Of a stretch of DNA of 64,000 nucleotides, positions 46,583-58,780 are shown piece by piece. This DNA is from [Phialemoniopsis] sp. UDSM-2020 (lineage: Eukaryota > Ascomycota > Sordariomycetes > Thyridiales > Thyridiaceae). The notes below the pieces were generated by a model. The model searched no databases and was not told the DNA's origin. It worked only from the letters and a program-made list of their open reading frames with translations. Every line of letters starts with the position of its first letter. Positions within the stretch are counted from its first letter, which is position 1. The DNA lies in assembly GCA_018873225.1 (NCBI GenBank), contig JAEILZ010000008.1, positions 2,604,001-2,668,000 on the forward strand, read 5' to 3'. The position numbers were made by a program, and so were the translations under genes.

Positions 46583-49500
46583 CCGGGGGCAAAAAGGTAG
46601 CAGTGGGCGTTCTACTACGAGCGGGTTCTGCCGCGGTGGCTGCTGCATGACACGCTGTTTCGCCTGCAATGGGCCGCACAAAACTTGGCCTGGCGATGAG
46701 GCCACGGCCGGGCCACGAAAAGGGAGGCCCGCGGGGCATGTAGCGGCGGCGCCTGGGTGAATGGAGAGGGACATGGGTGTCGTCCTTGTGTGCGCGCCGG
46801 CTGCGGGGAAATTGACATGTCTTGCACAACAGAGGCAATTCGATCATCTCACCCGTATCTGCTCACCATCACACGAGGCTGACGCGACAATCGTGTCCCT
46901 CGTTGCACAAGAGGGAGATGGTGTCGCACCCGAGACGCCATGATGAGGGCATCACATCATGAGTCTCAGCAGGCAATGGCAGTGAGATAGTCGAAGGCGG
47001 GATTACCCATAAGGGCCATTCCGAGCCAAGGAATTGCGGGAGCGAGCTCACAGAGGGAGAGAGCATGCCAAACGCAGCTTTGACCGTTTGAATATCACAC
47101 ATATGCCCGGGTAGATCATCCCGGGAGCGGTGACTTAGGCCAGTCTCACAAAACTAGAACAATCTGGCAATCAAATCGCGTCTCGAATGTACGTACACCG
47201 TTTCCGTGTTGCTACTTTTGTCTTCCGATCTTCCCCCAACGTGGGGTTGGATCAGCCCAAGAGCCATGTGGTTGTGTTCGATCCCACCAATCACGTAGGC
47301 GCCGTGAGCCGATGCCAGCGATAACTGAAACGCCGTATCATCCTCCCCATCCCACTCCGGGGATGTTTTGTACAAAAGGACCCCTCGATCGACGATCAGG
47401 TCATTCAAGAAATGCAAGCCACTTCTTCGGGAGCATTGGCCTTCGATGGGGATTCAGAGTGCCAGTGTAGCCAAGTAGCTTTCAAGTACCTCCCGCTTTC
47501 TTCCGTTTTCTGGGCATTGTACCCGAACCCAATGTACACGCACCGGAACCCGGCGCTACCAAGAACGGTGGTGGGGGTCGCGCCGCACACGCCTGGCGGA
47601 AGGGAGGTGAGAAAATGGGTCGATGACATATTCCATCGCAGATAGATCGACTTTTTGATTCAGAGATATCGAGCAATGCCACGGATAGAGCAGGCACACC
47701 GCTTGGTCTGCACCCGTTTCAACCGGACCAACCGACCCGCTGGTCTATTGGCTTGCTGTTTCTTGGTTCCGATAAGGGGAAAACCAAGGCATGTATGTAC
47801 TTGAGAAACGGGCCGGCCGCATGGGGCACCAGGCTTCCTGGCGGCGCACGTTTTTCCCGGGTTCGCTTTCTATTCGTCTTCCGTGACATTGCTTCTCGAA
47901 CCACACACACACACTGGCGATGGCGATACCCACCCTCGCTTCACGGCAAGTTCGGGTGATTATCACGAATAGCACATACATCACACATGCATATTAAATG
48001 CGCCCGTGTGTGTGTTTGTGCGCGGGAAATGCGTTTTGCGCTCAGTACCTTGATAGTATGTACTTATCCATTTCTCACCCTCTTGGTGCCTCTCGTGTTT
48101 GCTCGACCGGCAGGCTTGTTTGATGTGCATGTGCAAATCCGGTTTTGCCATTTTCTTTCGGAGATTTCGGCAACCAAGCGGTTTCCCCAAGATCACCGTA
48201 TCTGATGCAAGGTACAGTGTCTGTGCACCCTGCGACAGTCTTGACGTGTCTCTTTTTGATGATCTCGTATTATCTAATACTGTTTGCTGTCTCACCTACT
48301 CTGGATGTTTGGAGGCTCAACATTATCGGGTGTTACATTAGACCAGTGGTACAAACAAGCTCGACCACATGTGTCAAAAGCATGTCTCTGTGTATCTGTA
48401 GCACAAGCAAGATCAGATCGCCCGGGACGGAGATTAGTCGAGTTGATCTGTAGATTAAGTTGAGACTCTGCGTGAAACGTGAACAATCCCAGTTTCTCGC
48501 CGCCTCAGAAGAGGATCTGTCGTCTCTTAAAAACGACCCAAATGCGGATAAACACAACTCTATATTACAGTCCTGTGGATCTAATAATATAAACGAGGCT
48601 GCCGTGAGGGCCTGGAGAGACAAGGCCGTCTTTTGCGGCCCGCGGCTAATACAGTACGCGAGATAACAACCATATCTGTCTTGTACGACATGATCTCATG
48701 TCATTTCCGCACGTCAGCAGTATAGTATCATCTCGTCAAAGGTTCAGAAGATAAGCTCGTGCAACGGAAAGTACCGTTTGCCTGGTGTGCCCTGTGCGTG
48801 GACGTATAGATGAGGCATGTATATTTGTTGTGCAATATGAGATTCTCAATCAAGAGTTGCAGAGCTGTACAAGTCCTGGCCAATTGTCAAGGTCATAGAT
48901 GTTGCAAGACATAGAGTCAAAGTATTTTAAGGCCTTTAAAACCAAGGATCCAAGAGGTCTGATCAATTGTTGTCTAATATATCGAATCGATATCGCGATA
49001 CCAGGCTTGCTGTTCATTACGGCTTTGAATATTGATACGCACTTTCACAGCAATTATACCGAAACCCCGCGGATATCATGGTATCGTACAGTAACTCTCA
49101 GGTAGTGAGCAAGCGACTTTTTGTATGGTCATTGCTTTGCTGAAATAACCTTCTCAAAACATACAAGAAACAACTTGCGTAAGACTAACACCGCACAATC
49201 CTAAAGTAACATGTTGATGACTGAACAAAGTCGCAGCATCCATTGGTAGATAATGAGCCCAATTTGCGAGGGCATTCACGACTCGTCAATTCAAGTCTAC
49301 GCTCTCACCGCCTGCCCTGATGGCATCTCAACCTACAAGACTCAACAACTGAACATCGCGAACTAGGCAAGTCTTCAAAACCCGAAACCACTCCATAATG
49401 CTCACGTGTCTCATCGTATCCTTCAACAATGCGAGTTAGCCAAATCCGGGAGCATTGCCTTGGCAAGCCCACCAGGGCATGACCAAGAGTCAACGTTGCC

Positions 49501-52133
49501 TCGGCACGGCGGTGCACCTGCTGAAGAAATGATCTACACGCAAGACCACAAAAACAGGGGACCAATGCAAAAAGATAAAATACGACCACACACGCAAACC
49601 GGAAATACGGCCTGTCAGCACCGCGCAAAAGAGTCTTTACTCCTTGGCAGGCCGATCGGCCCTCAGCTGGGAGGACCCTGCATCAGGTTTCAGGCGGCGG
49701 TACTCTCGTCACGAGGCGGTCAATTGGCACGTCACGTCACAGGAACAGGGTCAGAGAAGGGGAAAAGGGAGTGCGAAAAAGCCCTCATTTACCCCTGCAG
49801 CGTACATCAAAAGCAGGAAAGTACTCGCGGAACTTGTAGCACTTGTCAAGAAAGAAGAAACAAGAGATCCTCGGTACCGGCGTCCTGGGTAATTTGCCAC
49901 CTGTTTCCCACAAGCGGCGGACCTCGTGCGCTAGAAGGACACCGGTTCGCATTCTTTTGCTTCATTCCGTGACCAGAATTGGCTGGCAGAAAAAAAAATT
50001 TCCCCTGAAAAAGTCCCTGCGATCTTCAGGGGTGTTGAGGCTGGTTGGACAGGTTGGGTTACCCCTGCTTACCACGTGGAAACAAAGAAGACTGAGCAGG
50101 TGGCGCCGGGGGTCCGTGGGGCTGGTTTCGATTTGCTGGGAACCAGATGTGTGTTGCGTATTCGGTAGCGACCTGGTCCAAGCGGAGTGTCCTAACGTTT
50201 CAACTCGTGTCCTCCCCCTGTATTGGCTGACACTCCATTGGCCGCGCAACGAAAGGGGCCGCTGGTTTTTTTCCTCTTTGCGACCTGAGCAACAGCTTCA
50301 AGTTGCGTCGCGTGACGCCGCCTGCCTGCCTGCCCACCGGGCGCTCCGACGCAGTGCTCGCTGCAGATGGAACGCTACCGCGGAGGTAGGTCGGCCTTGG
50401 TCACTGTTTCGTGAGCAGCCGGGCGTGCGGTAGTTCTCGGTTCTGGGTCTTTTTGAGTGAATTTTAAGGTATTATTGCCTTGGTGCGCTGAAACCAAACA
50501 ATACAATGCTGCAAGCAGGGTCGGAGATTGGCAAAGAAGCGGTCTGGCTGGTCTGCTTTGGGGAACCAATATCCGTTGACATTCGAGACCTGTCATGAAT
50601 GCATATCTTGGTGCAGAAGCTAGGTCGCTTCAGGACACAGTAGCCCTGTCGAGCCCTATGCACCTCTTGCGATCCATGACACCATCGAAGCAAAAGCGAG
50701 ATTGTCAACGGGGGCTGGGCGGTCAGCACCCTGTTCGCAGGTGGATCCCTTGCGTTGTTCGGAAGAGGAATGCTTCTGGAAGGAATTTTTTCTGCTGTTC
50801 CAGTTCGGTGTGGAGGACCGCATCTCGCTCTCCAGGTCGGTACATGAGTACTCACAGGACTGGTACCCTGCCGCTAAGGATGTGAGGACAGGGCAGGACA
50901 GGCACTCGTGGCTCCACCGCAGCCCGATTGTCCCGCAGGTCGCTTCCTTGGGAGCGGCACAGAGTGAGGTCAGCAGGTTCGTTACTCATCACGGAATTTG
51001 TGATCTGTCAAATCACGGTTCCATCACCAGTGGAGCATGCTTCCGGCACAGCCTTGGTCGACGACGTGCGATATGGTGCGCGCGCGCACAATGGTTTGCG
51101 CCGGACCAGCCAGGGTTTTGTATTCTCCTGGTGCCACGCCCGCGTACACGCAAGCCCTTTCGGTATCGCGAGATTGTGGTTGGCCCGTGGATATTCAAGA
51201 GCTGAGTGACGAACGACACTGGCGTTTCAGCGCCACCGCTTTGGTATGATCGATACGCCCCAAGTCGGACTTCTGAGATCTCGACGCCCGTCTTGGCAGC
51301 AGACGAGATGGCGAAGCTATCGCCCTGTAATGCTCGGGTCAAATTTCCTCGGCGGCTCTCGAGTACGGTTGCGAAACAGACTCCCCGAGACATGTAGTGA
51401 GTTAAAGCCGCATGGCGCGAATTTCGTGCATCTTTGGCGGTGAACAAAAGCCAAGCAGTCTTGGCAGCGCTCCTAGACGGAGATCCTGCCGTTAGAGACG
51501 GCCGTGTGGGTAGCGGCCGACGACGGCACCGAGGAGAGGAGAATGTCCGCACGATCACGGCACGAATTGCCGGAAAGAGGGACGCGCTGCCTTGCGCGGG
51601 ACCAGGCACCACTGTCAGATGACCGCCCTCGGAGGATCCCACGGTGTTTCATCATTGATTGATTCGTTCCTCCGCCCGAGGCGTCGGGGATTCGTCACAC
51701 CCTAAAACAGGGATCTTAATGGGCTGGCAAATAGCGCGGGCAATAAAGATACAATATTCAAGCCATGAGCACATTGATAACTTGGAAGTGGGCACTCTCG
51801 CAGGCAGGGAAACAACCAACATGGGAAAGTTGAAATGGATGGACCGCAAAAGCAACATGGAATGCGGAGAGGACCTCCAAGAACTTGGCTCTTAGTCCGT
51901 CTTGGAGGATTGGAATGTGCCAACCCCAGAGGGCGATCGCCGATCTGACAGGAAAAAGATGAAGCAGCCCCAGGGGCCATGTTTCGGCTTGACTGGGCAC
52001 CTGTAGATCTCCAGAGCTCGGAGCTTTCGGTCCTGGAAGCTGAGATCCGGATTCAAGTTTTTTGCCTTTCAAGGCAAAGATCAAAATGCTAATTCTCTGC
52101 TACGGGGTGGAGGAGGCTTGACACCGTGCAATG
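46583..52133. other. left part of a gene-poor 14.5-kb region
   Basis: 5.5 kb with no convincing gene on either strand. Open frames up to about 210 codons (49406-49972, 49843-50433, 51013-51642) overlap one another in different phases, lack known motifs and look like chance in DNA of about 50% GC. The composition is not AT-skewed, so it is not an obvious RIP-mutated transposon. A short CA repeat lies near 47900. No tRNA or 5S rRNA was recognised. Confidence 0.5.
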
Positions 52134-52310
52134 GACTGTCAAGTGGGTGACAGATTAGTTGACGGTTTGCCTTCTCGATGTACCTCAATCCATAACTGAT
52201 CACCCAGGATTATCCCACTACCTAAGGGCATATGGATCATTCAGTGTGTTAGCAATTTAGGTATAGATTGATCCAAAACCGTCAACCTTTCTGACACCCA
52301 CTTGACTGTC
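52134..52310. repeat. foldback: imperfect 35-bp inverted repeat with 107-bp spacer
   Basis: The left arm 52134-52168 (GACTGTCAAGTGGGTGACAG then ..GTTGACGGTTT) is the reverse complement of the right arm 52276-52310 (AAACCGTCAACC then ..CTGACACCCACTTGACTGTC) with about 5 mismatches in 35. Weaker complementarity continues inward (GTACCTCAAT against TATACCTAAAT) for about 20 more bases. I see no clear target-site duplication. It could be a degenerate MITE or the hairpin precursor of a small RNA. Confidence 0.75.
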
Positions 52311-55300
52311 TAGCTGAAGCAGGGAAGACGTGCATCGTAGACGATTATCGGCCTTTGGAAATGAGTATGGAGCTGTTGCCAAGGTCATCGTGCTTGTGTC
52401 TTCTGGCGCGCGTCGAGGTTCCCTGCAAGAATCGAGGACGCCCAGCCATCAGAGACTCGCTTATCCCAGGCTGTTGGGGACCTGGGATGCTGGTGCCCTT
52501 GCCTGCTCGCCCTGCAATGCTAAGATGAGGATGCGCGATGATCACAGCTCAGCTGACGAGGCTTCATGGTGCGTTGAGGTGGTCCTTGTTCTTGATGGTA
52601 GAGTAACAAAGTGATCAATGTCTGTACAGGGCACGTCTTGCGATTTCACATGATGCAAATCTCCATTTTGAACAGGCTGGATTGTTTCATGAAGCAAGAG
52701 AGAAGACGTAAGATCGCAGGTGCCAGATCTCGAAGGACCGACCCATGCCAGGCTGCTTCCAAGGGCAAGTGCATTCCGATCGCGCCTTCAAGTGCATGCG
52801 CACTCGGTCCAGATGTCACTGCCTAATCCTCTGGCGCATCCCTTGGGCTGTTTTGACACTGCCGAACAAAGTGGTGATAGACAGCAATATTCAAGTCGTC
52901 AAAGATGCTGACACATCGCTGTCGAATCCCATTCTACCGATAAGCACGCAGATGATTGATCACTTCTCATTCAACCAACGCCCCAAATTTGAGTGCTGTT
53001 CCTCAAAATAGGCCGGCGGAGGTGGCGCAGGTAGGCCTCGGACCCGTGGGCGAGGGAGGATCTGGCCCTGGGTCCCATCCGTTTCAACAGCCGCTTTGTG
53101 CACAGACGTTATCATCACCACTATCATCATCAGCATCATCACAGCATCAGCGTCTAATTTCAAACACCTTAGCGCATCGCTGCTATTGCATTTTTTTTTT
53201 AGCGCTGATGATGGCCGTATGAGGCCTTTTTCTGGTTCCCACATCCAGGCCGTTTCTTGTAACCATCCAGTCTCGAAATAATTGATACATCCGGGCAAAG
53301 TACACGAGGAAATATTAAATCGACCAGACGCGACAACCGTGATGGAATGTGAACAAAAGGGCCACCAAGCCGCTACGGGACCCATTATTGGGCACCTGTT
53401 TCAGTGGGAACCCGGCCCAGAATGGCGACCTTACCGACACGTTGTCTCTCTCCCCCAGACCCAGACGGGAAGCGCCGGGTCCTGTCACAGCCGCTCCACG
53501 TGTGCTAGATGCGCACTAATTCCTTGGGAGTGTGTGTTCAGCCTCGGCCGAGGATTCACCTTGGATTCGGTCCGCTGCCTGGAGGGGAATCCATTTCATG
53601 GTGTGTGTGTGTGTGGCTCATCTCCCGGCCATGCAACTCTCTGGGATGCCAACGCATCGGTCGTGACTCACGACCCCTCACGGCGCTGCAGGATGACTGA
53701 GAGCTGCACCCGTCGCCGGGGGTTATCCTTTTTACCTGATCTGCCCTGGAAAACCGTCGGCCTACCGGGATGCCGCTCGGGAGGGGAAGCTTTGGGCGGC
53801 GGTAAGCCACCCCTCGCACTCCTCCCACCCCGCCGGGAACGCTCTCATCTGACCACCCTGCCGAGCACAAGGCTGCATCTCGGCGGATCGTCGTGCAGGA
53901 ATGGCGACATATTCAAGGTTTTGCCCAGTTCTAGTTCCATGTCGTCAAGTGCGGATGTGGTGAACAATCATGGCAACCCCGCCGCTCTCCCTTGGCATCA
54001 AATAAACGGAGGTCCAAATGACATTACGGAGTACATCCAGTGAGTACCTAGGAAACGATGGATGATCAGCAGCTAAGCGACAAAAGAAAGCAACAGTAAG
54101 CCTTGTGCCTGAATCCGTCCCTGGTGTACCTCCATCCCTTGCGTCGGAGAAAACTAGAACAAAGTTTGTGGCACTCTTACGCCAAAGGAGCCAGGAACGG
54201 TGTCTGAGACGGTGGCACTGAGAAAAAAACACAGGACGTGATTGGGTTGATGTGCACGGTTCCCGCTTCCGCACCACCATGTCAGCGCTGACCAGCACAC
54301 ACACTGCTGGGAACTCTAGGTCGCAGCACTACTGGAAGATCATTTTGGTTGCACACCATTCCCAAGCTCTGGGATCCGGACGGCTCCCGATTAAGACCGG
54401 CAGTTCAGCTAGACACGGCGTGTGGTGGCTTGACTTGGTGCCATTATTTGAGTTTTGGGCCAGGAACAGGCCTTGCACTAACAAGAAGTTCGAGCGCGAA
54501 CCCAGAAGCAAAGTAAATTACAAGCCAGGAATGGAACGACCGAGACCTCAGAAGGCTGGCTGGAGAGAGAGCCCCCAAGCGCGATCGGGACAGGGTCGAA
54601 CCGTGGTCTCGGCGTCGTATCTCATACCAATAGTCGCCCGAGACAAAGACAGCCTTCAGCCCCATCCTGCTGGGCCTGCAGCGAACGCTGCCCGTTGCAA
54701 GAGACAGCGAGAGCAAGCGCGACAAAAGCAACAAGCGCAATCTTGGACGTGCGGAGGAGGCGCAACACTAATACATTTCCCATGCGGTGCGACCGAGACA
54801 TTGCTTTTTCCTCCGTCTCTTCTTTGTGTGTCAAGCTGCATGATGCTACTATAGCGGCTGATCATTATGATGAACAAACAAATTACCTCGACGCTTGTCG
54901 AGGCCTTTGTGTTCGACAAGGCTCCTGATTCAGCATTGTGCAGCTGTTGAGGGTGCTAATACGAAAAGCGAGCAGGGTTCGTGCTTGATTAAAGACGAGC
55001 AGCTGACCACCGTCCTGCATGCGCTATCAATGTCAATTTGGGACAAGACAACCCCCGGGTTTTGGCGCCCAGTCCCTGGGCCTTGGCAGGTCGGTCGGGA
55101 TAACATGGTCGATATGGTTTTTGCGATTCAACCCAACGGAGCGGAGCGCAGCGGACATGTCAGAATTGATGACACTCCCTCTGCCAATGTTGGTGCTACC
55201 GTTTCATATTTGCAGGCGATGGATCAACTCGGCGAGGATCTGCCCTCTAGTTGTCCGTCTGCTGACGATGCTTCGTAATCGGACATCTGACAACGCTTGC

Positions 55301-57489
55301 AACGAAGGAGAAAAGGGCTGACACCGTTGGGAATACCGGTGCGATCCTTGATGCTTGTCGGCAGTCCTGATGCCCTGCTTGGTAATCTCTCTCTCCCCAA
55401 CAAGTGCCCTGTTGACAATCAATCCACAGTGATGACACTTTTCTGTGCGAAGACCCACAGCAGGTCCCCTGCCTGGAGTCCACCCTGGAGCAAATGCCCT
55501 GAAAAATTAGAATTGGATCAAATTTCAAAATTTTTAACGAGCAGTGAGTGCCCGTGCCAGCGCTGTAGCCGGCAGAACGGTGGGGTACATGGAAATTCTA
55601 TGAGTCTTCTACGCATGGGGCCAGTACCACTTTTCCAATCGAGCTCCGTATCGCGGCAGGGTCCTCCCTGGGGCAGAGATGACGGACAGCATGCAATTTT
55701 TCCTCCCAAGAGCCCCATTCGAGTGACGTCCTCCGGGCTCCGCACAGAAATTTTGGCTCGTGAAAAAAGAAGAAGAGAAGGAGCAAAAAATGAGGCGGAC
55801 GAGATTTGTGGGAATTCTTGGTTCCCCCGGCCAAAGCTGTGATTGTTCGGCGTGGCTTCCAGAACACGAGCAGCAAAAGGAGGGCCGAAAATAGAGCTCG
55901 CGCCTATCTTCTCGTGTCCCGGGCAATCTAGCGGCAGGCTATTCTACACATGCGAAACGAACTCTGTTTACCACGAGCACACGAATAGATTGCATTAGTT
56001 CGGAAGCTTCCACGAACACTTTACGAGTAAGACGATCCAAGTAAGTAAAGTGGTTGCACTGCAGAGGTCTGCTGGACGGTCGCGTTCTGGGCCACCTGGG
56101 GGAGGCGCCCGCCGCCATGTTTAGCACCCGTGGCTTGCATGCCACAGCATATTACAGGGGAGATTTGGGTTCAGGCGGTCGGTAGAATGGCCCTGAAAAC
56201 AGGCCGCCACGAAGCCAGGAGGTGGTTTACTTTGTTGGCCAAGTCTGCCAGCTTGCCAGCCTCCGGCGCTCTCCACTTTTGGAGCATTTACCTCGGCGGT
56301 GCCTGAAGATTAGCAGTGGATTCCACGCATTGAGTCCTTGTGGGGGGCTGGGTAGACCTGCTTTTTGGCGGTCAATCTTGTCAGTGACCGCTATTTTGGG
56401 CCACCGTAATTTCAAAATTCTCACCCTTTGGGGACGCTTCGACCATGCCGAGCTGACAGCTTGCTCAGCTTAGACGGTAGCTCAGTGTTAGTTTATTCGT
56501 GGTGGGCAAACAAAGCTGGACGATCGCCTCGGGCTTTTTATGGCGTCGGGAGACAATTGCCTGATTGATCGACTCGAGAGAAACACAGTAGAGTGGCCAA
56601 GGGACAATGTGCTCTGGCCAAGTAAAGGAGCAACACGGAGGTAGGTACCTGACGACCTCACCTCACCATCAAACCATCTCGCGGGCAATTGCAACAATAA
56701 GGACACGACCAAACAAAGCGGTGGTGTCTCGGAGCGGCCCAGGGGTGGGAGGTTCCAGGGGCCGCACATGAGAGTGTGGCATCGGACGGGCGCTGAAGCT
56801 AGAGACAGGGGTTCCATGCGCTTGGTGCTGGTTTCATTTTCACTCTCTTGGTTTGGCTTGGTGGCCAGGATCCGGGCTGGCTGGCTGGCGTGCTGGGCTG
56901 GGCTGCGTCACCGCAAATCCTCTGGGAAGGGGGAGAAGAATGGAGAGAGAAGAGACGGTGGCAGCTCAGGTAGGTAGACCGTAATCCCATCGAGACAAGA
57001 AGACGGTGTCCAGGACAAGGCATGTACTTGTCCCCACCACCCATGCCATGCCCGGATTGCAGTGTTATTTTTGTACCACCACCCGACCGACCTGCAGTGC
57101 GCCAACAAATGTGAGGAATCGCATGGTGTTTTATTAAATCCCACCAGGGGGTACAAAGGGCTGAGGTACCGAATCCACAATGGGGGTCCCATCCCCCTTC
57201 GGTGGGCTCCATTCTCCCATCTCTCGCTCTCTCGCTTCACCGCCCGAAGGCATGCATGTACCTTTTCCTTGTACCCGTCATTGTCTCATTGTGTGAGATT
57301 TGATGAGCGCAGTGGTGCAGCTAAGCGTGGCCGTCTCCGTATTTCCCTTCGTCAGAACCAAGACCCGCGACAAGGCTTCATTCAGCAGGCACCACCCCTG
57401 GTCACTCTCACGCTGGCGCGCCCCCTGCTCCTCGGATTAGGCAATCTTGAGATATTCCTCTCCTACTGCTCACTGCCGGTCTTGCCTGC
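52311..57489. other. middle part of the gene-poor region
   Basis: 5.2 kb without a supported gene. The longest frame (53282-54043, 253 codons, plus) has no recognisable domain and an erratic composition. Simple repeats occur: an ATC/CAT-rich run at about 53107-53150 and GTGTGTGTGTGTG at about 53600. The region may be regulatory or transcribed as noncoding RNA; the sequence alone does not decide. Confidence 0.5.
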
Positions 57490-58780
57490 CTACCTACATA
57501 AGGCAGCCTTCGTCCACCCTCTCCCGTTCGATCAGGTTCCCGCTCCGCTTCTTCTCGAACAATTCAACCATCATCATCACTACTTGATCAAAGACGCCTC
57601 TTGGTCTCTCACAATACCATTACAACAAACAACATCATTGTCTACTACTGCAACAAAGCTGCTTTGTCAGACCTACTCGGCTACTCGCACACATCAACAA
57701 CAACCTTTGGTATCACCGCCCATATAACAAGCACGCCTGGTCACCTTCCTCTCGGATCGTGATTTCAAGTCTCACCAAAGCTACTACTACCACCACCAAC
57801 AACCTTTTGGATCTCTCGTTACAGAGATCCTTTAGTCAGACACCCTCACAACAGTCAAGCTGGCGTGCCTACTCTCCAACATGCCTGCCCAGCGACCTTC
57901 GCAACTCCCTCCTTGTCCCGGCCCACCGCCGAGCCGTCCCCTTCCTCCTCTGCCCAAGAGGGGTTAAAGGATGGGCGCGACAATGGATTTCGGACGGGAC
58001 GCAGAAACTACTACAACTCGGAACATTCTTCTCTCGATGGTGGACTCTCCAGTATGGAACACGAACTCGCGGTGCAACGGCCCGCGGCAACCCACGCATC
58101 GGTTTGCGAACACGATGATGGGCAAGCCGCACGCAGCCGAAATGCAATTTCTGGGAAACGCATGCCATCGCGCATTGCATCTCCTGCCACATTAGTGCCC
58201 GGCCCTTCAAGTCTTGCAACGCTTGCTTGATGCGCTGGCACCCCCGCCCCTTTCCCCCTCGGCCGACTTACACGGCAACGCTGCCCACCACCACAACACG
58301 CACACCCCCACGACATCCACGCCCCGTCCGAAACACAGCACCCCGCGCGCGCAAACGCAACTCTCGAGCAGGCTCTACAGGGAGAAAACAAGTTTCTTTC
58401 CATCCCAAGGCTTTCTTCACTTCTGCATCCGGCGGCCAACACTCGCGACGCATTTCACCACTGTACTATTACCACTACCAATACCGCGCCACAACACTAT
58501 CATTATTTTTAATCACAACCCTTATTTCGCATCTGGTCTACCGAATCCGGTGACCAGACACCACCAAGTCAGCAACGAGTCGAGGAATTTCACGAAACGG
58601 GTCAACCACATCATCATCTGGGGATTACTTTTCGCAACTGTACAAATAGAGCATCTGGGTCCGGCGTCGTTTTTAAAGAGAGTTCATACCTTATCGTCGC
58701 CGATACCCCCAAACAGCAGCACGGGGACCTTGACGGCTCGGCCGGCGCTTTGCTTGCACAGAGGGAGGAATGAGTAACTG
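57490..58780 (+). other. CA/CT-rich leader-like tract, possible unresolved transcript
   Basis: The plus strand switches to a G-poor CA/CT-rich composition (for example CAACCATCATCATCACTACT near 57565), as in long fungal 5' leaders. A frame without an ATG near its start is open from 57763 to 58230 (about 155 codons) and reads like a disordered protein (SRPTAEPSPSSSAQEGLKDG, then NYYNSEHSSLDGGLSSMEHE). It follows a possible acceptor (CGTTACAG at about 57824). It may be an internal exon of a gene whose other exons I cannot place, or part of a leader. A second frame (58214-58777) overlaps in another phase. Confidence 0.35.

Noticed and set aside
53282..54043. 253-codon frame in the gene-poor region
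   Set aside because: No motif, no splice structure and no domain-like composition; a chance frame of this length is plausible in 14 kb of about 50% GC DNA.
56465..56500. Possible tRNA D-arm (TAGCTCAGTG)
   Set aside because: No matching acceptor stem, anticodon arm or T-arm (GTTCGANNC) follows; I recognised no tRNA in the window.
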